Origin: Solitalea agri
GTDB taxonomy: Bacteria > Bacteroidota > Bacteroidia > Sphingobacteriales > Sphingobacteriaceae
Reading direction: 5' to 3'
DNA length: 64,000 bases
Assembly (NCBI RefSeq): GCF_023914155.1
Contig: NZ_JAMWYS010000009.1
Span: forward strand, 124,001 to 188,000
This document shows positions 1 to 9,469 of the stretch, piece after piece. A program made the translations under genes and the position numbers. How positions within the stretch are numbered: the stretch's first letter is position 1; every line of letters begins with the position of its first letter. The notes below the pieces were generated by a model that worked only from the letters and a program-made list of their open reading frames with translations, did no database searches and was not told where the DNA came from.

Positions 1-1
1 A

Positions 2-790
2 AAACCGCGTATAAAATACAGAATGGCCACTGGCTACGCCGACATAAACATGGATTTTTACCGAACCTTTCAAAACGTAGGTGAGCAAAAATTCGAGTTC
101 AATTTTAAATCATATTTCTTTCATGCGTTTGGATTAAAGCAATTTAAAAACCCAAAATGGGCAGCGGGTTTACAAACATTGTTATTGTTCACTAAAGTTG
201 GTTACGCCGGAACAGTGCCGGATTTTGTTACACCTAAAGAGTTAAATAGCAATGTGGTATCCGTAGGTCCAATTGCAGAGTTTGATAATCGCGACAATAC
301 CTTTACGCCAAACAAAGGGATTAAAACACGTCTAGACACATATTGGTCAAACAATGTAATTGGAAGTGACTATAATTATGGGAAGATCAATTTTTTCATT
401 AACGCATACAAACCCCTTCTGCCAAATTTAATTGGAGGTATACGGCTTGATGGACAACAAGCATTAGGTACAGCCCCTTTCTATTTACTCCCCTATATTG
501 ATATGAGAGGCATTCCAACCAACCGTTATCAGGGGCAAGCGGATGTGTTAACCGAAGCTGAATTGAGATGGGATTTTAACAGAAGATGGAGTTTAATGGG
601 ATTCGGAGGTACCGGAAAAGCTTTTGACGACTGGAGTGAATTTGGTGAAGCAGACTGGGCCTATAGCTATGGCACTGGCTTTAGATACCTGTTAGCTCGT
701 AAATTTGGTTTACGTATGGGAATAGACGTAGCAAGAGGGCCTGAAAAATGGGCCTACTACATTGTTTTTGGCAGCACATGGCTTAAATAA
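2..790 (+). CDS. BamA/TamA-family outer membrane protein, C-terminal part (5' truncated by window)
   Basis: The frame is open from base 2, so the gene begins upstream; the ATG at 23 is internal. The visible part reads like the C-terminal beta-barrel of the bacterial surface antigen (Omp85/BamA) family: amphipathic strands rich in aromatic residues and the segment RGIPTNRYQGQ followed by TEAELRWDF, typical of the last strands of these barrels. The protein ends in a strand with aromatic residues (YYIVFGSTWLK). Members sit in the outer membrane and insert or transport proteins. The exact subfamily cannot be told without the POTRA region. A secreted esterase follows 26 bp downstream on the same strand. 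Confidence 0.8.
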   Translation, partial: KPRIKYRMATGYADINMDFYRTFQNVGEQKFEFNFKSYFFHAFGLKQFKNPKWAAGLQTLLLFTKVGYAGTVPDFVTPKELNSNVVSVGPIAEFDNRDNTFTPNKGIKTRLDTYWSNNVIGSDYNYGKINFFINAYKPLLPNLIGGIRLDGQQALGTAPFYLLPYIDMRGIPTNRYQGQADVLTEAELRWDFNRRWSLMGFGGTGKAFDDWSEFGEADWAYSYGTGFRYLLARKFGLRMGIDVARGPEKWAYYIVFGSTWLK

Positions 791-816
791 TTTATTAATT
801 CGATTATTTTTAGCGA

Positions 817-1611
817 ATGAAAAAGACACTTTTATTCGCCATCTTCCTTTTTTCTACCCTGTTCAGTTTTGCTCAGGACCGTCTATTCTTAAAATCTTCC
901 AAAATTCCAGGTACCGATACTGTTATTGTTTTTAAACCCAAACAATACGATTATGTTCAAAAAGTCCCTGTGGTATTTCTATTACATGGATGGTCGGCTA
1001 ATTACAAACAATGGGATAAAACTATGGATGCACAGAAATACGCCGATGAATATAATGTTCTAATTGTTTGTCCAGATGGATTTTATGATTCTTGGTATTT
1101 AAACTCTCCGCTTAAACCCAACTCACAGTATGTCGATTTCTTCTATGAAACTTTACTCCCTAAAATTAAATCGGACTACAGAATAGATGACAAAAACCTA
1201 TTCATTACCGGCTTAAGTATGGGCGGGCATGGAGCATTGAATATTTTCCTTGAACATCCAGAAGTTTTCAGAAGCGCGGGAAGCACAAGTGGTGGTGTTT
1301 ACCTTGAAGCCTCAGGCGACCGCTTTGGTATAAATAAAGTAGTTGGAAGTTTTCAAACCGCATTAGATACCTGGAAAGCTTACTCCATTGTAACTAAAAT
1401 TGACAAATTAAAAGGAATCGATAAGCAGATTATTTTCGATTGTGGAACCGAAGATTTCTTTTATGAAGCTAATAATATGTTGCGGGCCAAATGCGACTCT
1501 TTAAAGATTAAGGCTACATACATTACACAGCCTGGTGGACATGATCCAACCTATTGGAAAAAATCAATTAAACAGCAATTCGAATTTTTCAGAGAACTGA
1601 TGCTTAATTGA
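817..1611 (+). CDS. secreted putative esterase (esterase D / alpha-beta hydrolase family)
   Basis: A 264-residue protein with a signal peptide (residues 1-19, ending SFAQ), so probably periplasmic or surface exposed. The nucleophile elbow GLSMGGHG is at residues 132-139 (Ser134), an oxyanion-type LHGW segment is near 56, a likely catalytic Asp lies in IIFDCGTEDFF and a likely catalytic His in GGHDPTYW near the C-terminus. This layout is that of the putative esterase family that includes S-formylglutathione hydrolases and carbohydrate esterases. The substrate is not evident. It lies 26 bp behind the BamA-like gene and could be co-transcribed. A convergent terminator lies at 1718-1749. Confidence 0.85.
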   Translation: MKKTLLFAIFLFSTLFSFAQDRLFLKSSKIPGTDTVIVFKPKQYDYVQKVPVVFLLHGWSANYKQWDKTMDAQKYADEYNVLIVCPDGFYDSWYLNSPLKPNSQYVDFFYETLLPKIKSDYRIDDKNLFITGLSMGGHGALNIFLEHPEVFRSAGSTSGGVYLEASGDRFGINKVVGSFQTALDTWKAYSIVTKIDKLKGIDKQIIFDCGTEDFFYEANNMLRAKCDSLKIKATYITQPGGHDPTYWKKSIKQQFEFFRELMLN

Positions 1612-1717
1612 TAAACAAACCGAGGGTAAACAAAAAGTAAAATCGCGTAGTTCTACGTAGTCAGCTTATTTATCCTCTTGTTATATTTGAACATCGAACA
1701 CCACCTATAAAAAACAC

Positions 1718-1749
1718 ACAAGCCGAATTTCGAAAGAAATCCGGCTTGT
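1718..1749. terminator. bidirectional intrinsic terminator
   Basis: The arm ACAAGCCGAATTTC pairs with GAAATCCGGCTTGT across a GAAA loop with one mismatch. It is followed by a T-run on the plus strand and A-rich sequence on the other side. It lies between the convergent esterase and fabG genes and can serve both. Confidence 0.8.
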
Positions 1750-1773
1750 TTTTTATATCTACTTAAGCTGCTA

Positions 1774-2520
1774 TTATGATTCCATACCACCACAAACAGC
1801 AATTGACTGTCCGGTGATGTATGCGCTCATATCAGAACCTAAGAATACAGTTAAGTTAGCCACGTCTTCGGTTTCGCCCATACGCTTTAATGGAATTGAC
1901 TCCGCCCATTTTGCTACTTGCTCTGCAGGTAACACATCGGTCATTTCGGTTTTAATAAAACCCGGACAAACTACATTGGCGCGAATGTTACGAGAACCTA
2001 ATTCTTTAGCAATTGATTTAGTAAAACCAATAATACCCGCCTTAGAAGCAGCATAGTTAGCCTGTCCAGCATTACCTTGTAAACCTACAATAGAGCTCAT
2101 GTTTACAAAAACACCAGAACGCTGTTTCATCATTGGCTTAGAAGCAGCTTTAGTTAAGTTAAAGATTGATTTCAAGTTCACACGTAAAACTTCATCCCAT
2201 TGTTCTTCGGTCATACGCATTAACAAACCATCTTTGGTAATACCAGCATTATTAACCACGATATCGATTCTGCCAAATTCGGCAACAATATCATTGATTA
2301 ATTGCTCGGCAGCATTATAGTCAGAAGCATCTGAACGGTAACCTTTTACTTTAGTGCCAAATTGTTGCAATTCCTGCTCTAAAGCTTGTCCCTTTTCAAC
2401 AGATGATAAATAAGTGAAAGCCACTTGCGCACCATTCTTGGCATATAATTCAGCGATCTTACGACCGATTCCCTTAGATGCGCCAGTAATCAGGGCTACT
2501 TTTCCTTCTAAAAGTTTCAT
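1774..2520 (-). CDS. fabG: 3-oxoacyl-[acyl-carrier-protein] reductase (SDR family)
   Basis: A 248-residue classical short-chain dehydrogenase, the usual FabG length. The NAD(P) loop TGASKGIG is at residues 12-19, NNAG at 90-93, and the catalytic set is Asn115, Ser143, Tyr156 and Lys160 (YAASK). FabG reduces 3-oxoacyl-ACP with NADPH in the elongation cycle of type II fatty-acid synthesis in the cytoplasm. sucD lies upstream on the same strand but a strong hairpin with a T-run (2626-2661) separates them, so fabG probably has its own promoter. Other SDR dehydrogenases share these motifs; the FabG call rests on length and overall similarity. Confidence 0.88.
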   Translation of the reverse strand: MKLLEGKVALITGASKGIGRKIAELYAKNGAQVAFTYLSSVEKGQALEQELQQFGTKVKGYRSDASDYNAAEQLINDIVAEFGRIDIVVNNAGITKDGLLMRMTEEQWDEVLRVNLKSIFNLTKAASKPMMKQRSGVFVNMSSIVGLQGNAGQANYAASKAGIIGFTKSIAKELGSRNIRANVVCPGFIKTEMTDVLPAEQVAKWAESIPLKRMGETEDVANLTVFLGSDMSAYITGQSIAVCGGMES

Positions 2521-2625
2521 GTTTGTGTTTAGCTTGGAGGTTTTAGATGTGAGATATGAGCTTTCGACTTAGTCGAAAAAAGAATGAGAAATCTTACAGG
2601 CTAAAACTCTCTAATAATAAAAAAA

Positions 2626-2661
2626 GGTATGCGATGAGTCTCATACACCACATCGCATACC
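2626..2661 (-). terminator. intrinsic terminator of sucD
   Basis: The 11-bp perfect stem GGTATGCGATG / CATCGCATACC has a 14-nt loop. On the minus strand it is followed by a run of T residues (A-run at 2618-2625 on plus). It lies 12 bp after the sucD stop. Confidence 0.8.
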
Positions 2662-2673
2662 TGATATCTGATT

Positions 2674-3558
2674 TTAGATTTTTCCAGCTTTCTTCAATTC
2701 TTCTGCCATGGCTTCGCCAATTTCAGCAGGAGATTCTACTACACGAATACCACACTCACGCATAATCTTCATTTTAGCAGCAGCAGTATCATCAGCGCCA
2801 CCAACAATTGCTCCAGCGTGACCCATACGACGGCCAGGAGGCGCAGTTTGACCAGCGATGAAACCTACAACTGGTTTAGTACCGTTTGCCTGAATCCAAC
2901 GAGCAGCTTCAGCTTCCATCCCACCACCAATCTCACCGATCATGATGATACCATCAGTTTCAGGGTCGTTCATTAATAATTCAACTGCTTCTTTAGTAGT
3001 GGTACCAATAATTGGGTCTCCACCGATACCAATTGCAGTTGACTGACCTAAGTTTTGTTTAGTGATTTGATCTACAGCCTCGTAAGTTAAGGTTCCTGAT
3101 TTAGAAACGATACCAACGCGACCTGGAGTAAAGATAAAGCCTGGCATAATACCAACTTTAGCTTCGCCTGCTGTCATAACGCCTGGGCAGTTAGGACCAA
3201 TTAAACGGCTTGATTTATCTTTTAAGTATTCTTTAACCTGAATCATATCCTTAGTAGGAATACCTTCAGTGATACAAATAATTACTTTAATACCAGCAGC
3301 AGCAGCTTCCATAATAGCATCTGCAGCAAATGCAGGTGGAACGAAGATAATTGACACATCAGCGCCTGTTTCTTTTACCGCGTCAGCCACAGTATTAAAT
3401 ACTGGTAATTCTAAGTGATATTGCCCCCCTTTGCCTGGAGTTACACCACCCACTACATTTGTTCCGTATTCAATCATTTGCGAAGCGTGGAAAGTACCTT
3501 CGCTACCTGTGAATCCTTGAACAATAACTTTTGAGTTTTTATTAACAAGTACGCTCAT
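2674..3558 (-). CDS. sucD: succinyl-CoA ligase (ADP/GDP-forming) subunit alpha
   Basis: A 294-residue protein of standard length. The N-terminal CoA-binding domain begins [23 protein letters not shown]-like; the ligase domain carries the phosphorylated histidine in GHAGAIVGG (His about 247) and the segment IGPNCPG. With the beta subunit SucC it interconverts succinyl-CoA and succinate while making ATP or GTP in the TCA cycle. sucC is not adjacent here, an arrangement common in Bacteroidota. The gene stands alone and is followed by its own terminator. Confidence 0.95.
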   Translation of the reverse strand: MSVLVNKNSKVIVQGFTGSEGTFHASQMIEYGTNVVGGVTPGKGGQYHLELPVFNTVADAVKETGADVSIIFVPPAFAADAIMEAAAAGIKVIICITEGIPTKDMIQVKEYLKDKSSRLIGPNCPGVMTAGEAKVGIMPGFIFTPGRVGIVSKSGTLTYEAVDQITKQNLGQSTAIGIGGDPIIGTTTKEAVELLMNDPETDGIIMIGEIGGGMEAEAARWIQANGTKPVVGFIAGQTAPPGRRMGHAGAIVGGADDTAAAKMKIMRECGIRVVESPAEIGEAMAEELKKAGKI

Positions 3559-3851
3559 TTTAAGCTTATTTATGAAAGTGTTTTGTTGATTCTTGTATAA
3601 CCCTCAATGCTAGTAAACATCGTAGTTCAATAGTTTTCAAAAGGCAAAACCAATAGTACAACCGGGTTTAAAAGTTGTGGTGCAAAGCTAAGTTTATTTT
3701 AATAATTTGAAAATGCATCTAAAGATTTTAATATGCTTAAGCTTTGCTTTTAATAGGCCCATAAAAATTCCGGCTAATGATATTAACAATCAATTCTATT
3801 TCTCCAGAGTTGCATTGGAGAGGCTGTTTCCGAAACACTTCTGCAGCATTA

Positions 3852-3929
3852 ATGAATAAATGTGCAAATAAGCTATACTGCCTTATTGGCACATTTATTC
3901 ATCTGCACATTGATTTACTCATCTGCACA
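3852..3929. repeat. intergenic inverted repeat plus TGCACAT direct repeats
   Basis: A 21-nt arm at 3852-3872 (starting ATGAATAAATGTGC) pairs with 3882-3902 with one mismatch over a 9-nt loop. It is followed by two copies of CATCTGCACAT 19 bp apart. It lies downstream of the minus-strand DUF1579 gene and may act as its 3' hairpin. No gene is seen in the 3559-3958 gap. Confidence 0.6.
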
Positions 3930-3958
3930 TCTTCAAATTTTCAAAATTTCAAATTATG

Positions 3959-4534
3959 CTACTTTCTCTTCGCTTTCAATTCCATTGTTTTAAATTCTTT
4001 GCCATCATCCATCACCATGTACATTTCCATTACCTGGGTGTTAACATCAGGCCATTTCATCACAGATTTTGACTGACAGTCTTTTCCTTTCATTGGATCA
4101 TAACTTTTACCCATCATGGTAAGTGTTTTGGATGCATCATCCCACTGACCTTCCTGCCACATGATGCCAGTGCCCATATTATCTATCCAGGTACTATAGA
4201 ATGTTTTCTTTCCATTATCATATGCAGTTGTAGCGATGCCCTCAAAAGGTTGGCCCATAAAAGTTCCCTTATAGGTTGATTGTTGATAACGGCCACCTAA
4301 AATCATTTTATTAACACACGTGCCGGTGCTTTTAGACGGAGGAGCATCAGGCGCCATCCAGGCTGTCATTTCATAGGTCCACTGACCATCATCCTTAGCC
4401 AGCATTTTATGTACTTCCCCTGGAGTCATATAGGCTTGCCAAGCCTTCATACTAGCATCATCGGTATTTTGCGCGCGCAATCCACAGCACAGCAGAATCA
4501 ATGATGCGGTTAATAATGCAGTTAACTTTTTCAT
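3959..4534 (-). CDS. secreted DUF1579-family protein
   Basis: A 191-residue protein with an N-terminal signal peptide (MKKLTALLTASLILLCCGLRAQ-like, cleavage near residue 22). The body matches the DUF1579 pattern as I recall it: a DDGQWTYEMTAWMAPDAPP-like strand, then GGRYQQSTYKGTFMGQPFEG, a FYSTWIDNMGTG segment and a YDPMKGK turn, a lipocalin-like beta fold. The function of the family is unknown; the protein should be periplasmic. It is monocistronic, with a divergent lipoprotein hydrolase 169 bp upstream. Confidence 0.75.
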   Translation of the reverse strand: MKKLTALLTASLILLCCGLRAQNTDDASMKAWQAYMTPGEVHKMLAKDDGQWTYEMTAWMAPDAPPSKSTGTCVNKMILGGRYQQSTYKGTFMGQPFEGIATTAYDNGKKTFYSTWIDNMGTGIMWQEGQWDDASKTLTMMGKSYDPMKGKDCQSKSVMKWPDVNTQVMEMYMVMDDGKEFKTMELKAKRK

Positions 4535-4703
4535 GTTTTAATAAGGTTGGTTACATTAAATCTACAAAAAAAACATGACCAAAAACTTGTTTAAACACTG
4601 ATAACCATCTAATTAACACTAACAATCGAAATAACTAAAAACATCCATTTGCAAGGCCATTAAACGTTTCTATCTTGCGCATGTCAAAGCCAAAAACATA
4701 CAA

Positions 4704-5786
4704 ATGAAGAATATCTGCAAACCGCTACTATTAATTTCGACATTACTATTTTCATGCTCTTCCAACAACAACCCAGAGCCCAACCCTCCTTCAGATAATA
4801 AATCGTATTATTTCCCTCCTAACTCCTCGAACGAATGGGAGACAGAAACTGCGTCTTCATTAGGCTGGGATGAAACCAAGCTTGCCGAGGCCATTACTTT
4901 TGCTCAAAGTAAAAACACCTATGGACTGATCATTTTACATAGAGGAAGAATTGTAACCGAGAACTATTGGAATAATTGGAACAAGGACACCAAATACTAT
5001 ATCGCTTCCGCCGGAAAAAGTGTTGTTGCTTTTTTAACAGGAATTGCTCAACAAGAGGGTATTCTTAATATTAATGATAAAACCTCAAAATACCTGGGGA
5101 CAGGTTGGAGTAGCTGTCCTGCAGTCAAAGAAGATTTAATTACCATCAAACATCAGCTTAGTATGACCACCGGATTAGATGACGGAGTCGCAGATGTAGA
5201 TTGTACCGACCCATCATGTTTGATTTATAAAGCTGATGCAGGAAAACGTTGGGCCTATCATAATGCACCCTATCATTTAATCCAGAATATTATAGCAACA
5301 GCATCGGGCACAACGATGAATAATTATACCAAAACTAAGCTATCGGATGTAATTGGCATGAAAGGTTCAACTTGGGTAAACTACATTTTGTGGTTGAACA
5401 CACGAGACATGGCCCGTTTCGGGTTATTGATTCTAAACAAGGGTAAATGGGCTGACAAAACATTAATGACCGACCAGAACTATTTTAATGCAATGGTAAA
5501 CACTTCGAACACTTACAATCCATCGTATGGTTATTTGTGGTGGTTAAACGGCAAAGCCAATTTTATGGTTCCCACGTTACAAACTGTTTTCCCGGGTGCA
5601 TTAACACCTTCGGCTCCTACAGATATGATTGCTGCTTTAGGTAAAGGGGACAAAAAGATATATATAGTACCCAGCCTTGACCTGGTAGTGATAAGGCATG
5701 GAGATGACACAGGAACAAGTGTCTTGGGTCCTTCCTCCTTTGATGAACAGTTTTGGGCAAAACTGAAATTAGCAATGAAATACTGA
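4704..5786 (+). CDS. lipoprotein serine hydrolase, class C beta-lactamase family
   Basis: A 360-residue protein with a lipoprotein signal (lipobox LLFSC, Cys18) and an Asn/Pro-rich linker. The beta-lactamase/DD-peptidase fold is supported by the SxxK motif SAGK (Ser102, Lys105) and a YxN motif in WAYHNAP. A C-terminal IRHGDD segment lies where KTG-type strands occur. Such proteins are esterases, D-amino-acid peptidases or penicillin-recognising enzymes rather than resistance enzymes in most cases. It would be anchored in the periplasm or on the surface. The stop is followed by a strong hairpin. Confidence 0.8.
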   Translation: MKNICKPLLLISTLLFSCSSNNNPEPNPPSDNKSYYFPPNSSNEWETETASSLGWDETKLAEAITFAQSKNTYGLIILHRGRIVTENYWNNWNKDTKYYIASAGKSVVAFLTGIAQQEGILNINDKTSKYLGTGWSSCPAVKEDLITIKHQLSMTTGLDDGVADVDCTDPSCLIYKADAGKRWAYHNAPYHLIQNIIATASGTTMNNYTKTKLSDVIGMKGSTWVNYILWLNTRDMARFGLLILNKGKWADKTLMTDQNYFNAMVNTSNTYNPSYGYLWWLNGKANFMVPTLQTVFPGALTPSAPTDMIAALGKGDKKIYIVPSLDLVVIRHGDDTGTSVLGPSSFDEQFWAKLKLAMKY

Positions 5787-5800
5787 TTAAACGTGTCGTG

Positions 5801-5836
5801 TTGAGCGCAGTCGAAACACCCTTCGACTGCGCTCAG
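5801..5836. repeat. CTTCGACTGCGCTCAG-type inverted repeat (copy 1)
   Basis: TTGAGCGCAGTCGAA and TTCGACTGCGCTCAG form a 14/15-bp hairpin with a 6-nt loop between two convergent genes, where it could terminate both. It belongs to the same repeat family as the hairpins at 20009, 27578 and 30118. Confidence 0.75.
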
Positions 5837-5892
5837 GGTGACTACGGCAAATCTTTCCTTACTACAATTTTAGCTTTATCTCAGAAATTTAC

Positions 5893-7653
5893 TTACATCT
5901 TAATCCCTACCGAATTAAACTGCAAATCATACAAGCGTTTGTAATAACCATTTAGTTTCAACAACTCCTGATGATTACCCATTTCTTTTATCTCTCCTTT
6001 ATCTAACACAATAATCTTATCTGCATTTTGAATGGTTGATAAGCGGTGGGCAATAACAATGGTGGTACGTCCCTGCATCAACTTTAAGATCGCACGTTGA
6101 ATTAACTCTTCGGTTTCGGTATCAACTGAAGAAGTGGCTTCATCTAACACTAAAATCTTAGGATCATAAACCAATGCACGAATGAAAGAAACTAATTGAG
6201 CCTGACCAACGGAGAGTGTGGCTCCCCGCTCCATTACATTATAGTTAAAACCACCAGGCAATCGTTTTATAAAATCTTCTGCTCCGACTTCACGTGCTGC
6301 TTCTTCTATTTGAGCATGAGAAATCTTATCATTATTCAAGCTTATGTTATTATATATAGAATCTGAAAAGAGGAAAACATCTTGCAAAACTGTAGCTATT
6401 GACGATCGCAAATAATTCAAATCATAATCCCGAACATCCACACCATCAAGCTTTACTGAGCCCTTACTAATTTCATAAAATCGATTTAAAATATTGATCG
6501 TTGACGACTTTCCGGCTCCGGTAGCACCAACAAGTGCCAGGGTTTCCCCGGGTTTAATTTTAAATGAAAGGTCTTTTAACACCCATTGCTCATCATTGTA
6601 AGCAAACCAAACATTTTCAAATTCAACTTCGCCTTTTAAACCATCAGGCTTTAAGGTTCCTTTATTAGGTGTTATCTCATCTGTATCAATCACTTTAAAC
6701 ACACGTTCAGCGCTTACCATACCCATTTGCAAGGTATTGAACTTATCAGCAAGCTCCCGGATAGGACGATACAGCATGTTGATATACATCAGGAAAGAAA
6801 CCACCACTCCTGGTGAAATTTTATCGCCTATAATTTCTTTAGAACCCCACCAAACCAACAGACCAACCGACATGGCTGAAATCAACTCTACAACTGGAAA
6901 AAAGATCGAATAGTACCAGTTAGAACGAATATTGGCCTTTCGGTGGGAGCGGTTAATGCTTTTAAACTTATTGAATTCTTGATCTTCGCGACCGAAAAGT
7001 TGTGTAACAAACATTCCGGTTATGTGTTCCTGCAAAAAAGTATTTAAACGGGTTACTTGTTGGCGCACATCTTGAAATGCCGACTTGATAGCTTCTTTAA
7101 ACACATAGGTAGCCACCAGCAACAAAGGCATCGGCGCAAGCACTACCAGTGTTAAAACCGAATCGGTATAAAGCATAAAAGCGATAATCGTTACGATCTG
7201 CAGAATATCCCCAATTATTGAGATCAACCCTTCGGAAAAAACATCAGCAATTGTTTCTAAGTCAGAAACAGTACGGGTAATAAGTGTTCCTATAGGTGTA
7301 TTATCGAAAAACTTTAAGCGAAGATTAGTGATATGATCAAAGGTATCTCTCCGCATATCTTTTATCACCGATTGACCCAGCCAGTTGGTGCAAAAAGTAT
7401 GATTGTATTGAATAATTGTTTGCAGTAAAATTACCCCTATCATCAAGCCCGTCATACCTAATAATCCGTTTACATCATTGTATAAAATGAAATGATCAAC
7501 GGTATACTCAACCAGGTAGGGACGTAATGGAGCAACAATAGCCAAAGCAATGGTTAAGACCACTGCCCAATAAAAAATACCCTTATAGGGTTTGGCATAA
7601 TTAAGTACTCTTTTAGTAAGTTTTACATCAAGGGCGTTTCCGGTTACGGCCAT
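5893..7653 (-). CDS. ABC transporter ATP-binding protein/permease (MsbA-like exporter half-transporter)
   Basis: A 586-residue type-I ABC exporter. The N-terminal membrane domain (about 25-320) contains six predicted helices. The nucleotide-binding domain carries Walker A GATGAGKS (376-383), signature LSVGQ (480-484, a variant of LSGGQ), Walker B ILVLDEATS (500-508) and the IVIAHRLST switch. It should dimerise in the inner membrane and export lipids or drugs; the substrate cannot be deduced. The gene is isolated, with truA upstream on the same strand about 110 bp away. Confidence 0.88.
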   Translation of the reverse strand: MAVTGNALDVKLTKRVLNYAKPYKGIFYWAVVLTIALAIVAPLRPYLVEYTVDHFILYNDVNGLLGMTGLMIGVILLQTIIQYNHTFCTNWLGQSVIKDMRRDTFDHITNLRLKFFDNTPIGTLITRTVSDLETIADVFSEGLISIIGDILQIVTIIAFMLYTDSVLTLVVLAPMPLLLVATYVFKEAIKSAFQDVRQQVTRLNTFLQEHITGMFVTQLFGREDQEFNKFKSINRSHRKANIRSNWYYSIFFPVVELISAMSVGLLVWWGSKEIIGDKISPGVVVSFLMYINMLYRPIRELADKFNTLQMGMVSAERVFKVIDTDEITPNKGTLKPDGLKGEVEFENVWFAYNDEQWVLKDLSFKIKPGETLALVGATGAGKSSTINILNRFYEISKGSVKLDGVDVRDYDLNYLRSSIATVLQDVFLFSDSIYNNISLNNDKISHAQIEEAAREVGAEDFIKRLPGGFNYNVMERGATLSVGQAQLVSFIRALVYDPKILVLDEATSSVDTETEELIQRAILKLMQGRTTIVIAHRLSTIQNADKIIVLDKGEIKEMGNHQELLKLNGYYKRLYDLQFNSVGIKM

Positions 7654-7765
7654 AAACTGATTTAAGGAATTTAGGTTCTAAAAGTACGAATTGAAATATT
7701 GTCAACTAGTTTAACGACAAAATTGTTATCTGGTTTGATTTAACAGATATTTTACGTTCCGCTGG

Positions 7766-8584
7766 CTATAGATACGGGTAAGTAATCGTTGTTAAGAACA
7801 AACCTGCCGCCGGAACCGACTCACCCGCATTCGAGCGGTTTTTACTCTCCAGTATTTTCGGAACATCATTAAGCGACAAATTCCCTTTTCCAACATCGAG
7901 GAGCGTTCCAACAATTGCCCTTACCATATTACGAAGAAAGCGATCGGCAGTGATATGAAACACTAAGCCTCCTTCTACTTGCACCCATTCTGCCCTCGTT
8001 ATCTTACAATTGTTCGTGAAGGTTTGGGTATTACTCTTACTAAAACAGCTAAAGTCGGTATGTTGCATTATTACTGATGCGGCTTTATTCATAAGTTCAA
8101 CGTCCGGCTGGCTCCCTAACAAATAAGAGATTTCTAACTTAAAAGGATCTTTTACGAAATGCACATGATATTCGTACGAACGACTTGTTGCATCAAAACG
8201 GGCATGAGCTTCAGGAACAACTTTTATGAAACGCTTTATAGCGATTTCGTACCCTACTAAAGCATTTATCGCTTTAACTAATCGATCATGAGTAATTATA
8301 GATTGAGGATTTCGGATTTCGGATTCTCCATTACTGACTCCTGATTGCTGGCTTCTTATTTCAGTAACCGTATCAAAATGAGAAAAGAAATTAGTGGCAT
8401 GAACGCCTGTATCCGTTCTTCCACAACCAACCGTTTCAATTTCTTCACGCAACACAGTCGATAATGCCTTATTCAAAACTTCTTGAACACTAATTGCATT
8501 AGGCTGAATTTGCCAGCCATGAAAATTGGTGCCTTTGTAGGCAAGTTCAACGAAATAGCGATGTTTTTTTTGCGCCTCCATCAC
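7766..8584 (-). CDS. truA: tRNA pseudouridine(38-40) synthase TruA, with a repeat-derived insertion
   Basis: A 272-residue TruA. The N-terminal half has YKGTNFHGWQIQPN and the catalytic GRTDTGVHA (Asp58); the C-terminal half ends with the FLRNMVRAIVGTLLDVGKG signature. It isomerises U38-U40 in the anticodon stem-loop of many tRNAs. Residues about 76-98 (IRSQQSGVSNGESEIRNPQS) do not look like TruA and correspond to an intergenic-type repeat inserted in frame (8300-8362). Two adjacent ATGs could start it; the distal one is taken. A secreted protein gene lies 12 bp upstream. Confidence 0.93.
   Translation of the reverse strand: MMEAQKKHRYFVELAYKGTNFHGWQIQPNAISVQEVLNKALSTVLREEIETVGCGRTDTGVHATNFFSHFDTVTEIRSQQSGVSNGESEIRNPQSIITHDRLVKAINALVGYEIAIKRFIKVVPEAHARFDATSRSYEYHVHFVKDPFKLEISYLLGSQPDVELMNKAASVIMQHTDFSCFSKSNTQTFTNNCKITRAEWVQVEGGLVFHITADRFLRNMVRAIVGTLLDVGKGNLSLNDVPKILESKNRSNAGESVPAAGLFLTTITYPYL
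8300..8362. repeat. short repeat element inserted in frame in truA
   Basis: It contains the repeated heptamer-like GGATTTCGGATTTCGGATTC stretch followed by ATTACTGACTCCTGATTGCTGG. It is low-complexity sequence resembling dispersed intergenic repeats and encodes the non-conserved segment of TruA in the loop after the catalytic Asp. Confidence 0.5.
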
Positions 8585-8596
8585 ACCTGCTCTAAA

Positions 8597-9244
8597 TTAA
8601 TTATTGGATGTAGTGGTATTACTTGATATGTATTCCTGCACCAGTTCTTTTATCCCATTGGCAGTATTCTTAATTCGACCTGTATTTATTTTGGTTACTA
8701 TTGATCTATTATCTCTAAAGTATTCTAGCAAAATTTTAGAAGTCTCTAACTTATCACCCAAAAAGCCAAAAGGAATTTTCTTCAATCCTACTTTATCATT
8801 TTCCAAATAAAGTTCAGTAATAACTGATCGCCCAGAAACTTTCCCCCCATAACTGACTAAGCCTCCATAGGTCGTTATCAATAAATAACTAACTTTTTCA
8901 TTCAAAATACATTTCATGTTCCCATCGTAAAACTTAACTGTTGATTCTTCACTAATTACTTTTCCTTTAGGTATGAAAATGAAATCATCCTCGTCAGCAT
9001 TCAGTACTTTCTTCGAAATATAAGTTATCGAACTCATGTCATCGAAATAGCCTTTAATTGAACCTGCAGTAAATACCTGATCTTTATTCTTGCCCCTTAA
9101 ACCAATCTTTACACTTCGTGGCATTGCCTTGGAGATATAACCTTCATACTTTACAGAATCAGCATCCAATATATAATCTTGAGCAACCGCATTGTCGATA
9201 ATCAAACTTAATAGCACTACAAACAGTGTAATTTTTAATCTCAT
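8597..9244 (-). CDS. hypothetical secreted protein
   Basis: A 215-residue protein with a signal peptide (about residues 1-21, ending NAVAQ), so periplasmic or exported. The rest is mixed beta/alpha and begins with a DADSVKYEGYISKAM segment. It resembles small Bacteroidota proteins that describe a property through repeated beta strands, but I recognise no family. It ends in a Ser/Thr/Asn tail. It lies 12 bp upstream of truA on the same strand, so the two are probably one transcript. No enzyme motif is visible. Confidence 0.7.
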   Translation of the reverse strand: MRLKITLFVVLLSLIIDNAVAQDYILDADSVKYEGYISKAMPRSVKIGLRGKNKDQVFTAGSIKGYFDDMSSITYISKKVLNADEDDFIFIPKGKVISEESTVKFYDGNMKCILNEKVSYLLITTYGGLVSYGGKVSGRSVITELYLENDKVGLKKIPFGFLGDKLETSKILLEYFRDNRSIVTKINTGRIKNTANGIKELVQEYISSNTTTSNN

Positions 9245-9415
9245 AAATAGAAGTCCTTTTTTGCCCCAAAGATAGACACGAATTTCACGAATTAAACAAA
9301 TTGCACAAATTCACATTTAAGAGTCACAAATAGTGTAGCCGCATTATTTGATCAATTTACAAAATGACATTGGAATCAATTTATACATAAAAGCCCCCTT
9401 AACTATGGTCCAATG

Positions 9416-9452
9416 GCTATTGACTATTAACTATTGACTATAGATTATTGAC
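9416..9452. repeat. TATTGACTATTAA-type tandem repeat
   Basis: About two and a half copies of a 14-bp unit CTATTGACTATTAA lie in the gap before the DUF4293 gene. It belongs to the loosely related TATT/TTAG-rich intergenic repeats seen throughout the window. The rest of 9245-9469 shows no gene. Confidence 0.5.
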
Positions 9453-9469
9453 TAACTATATTTGGCTCC

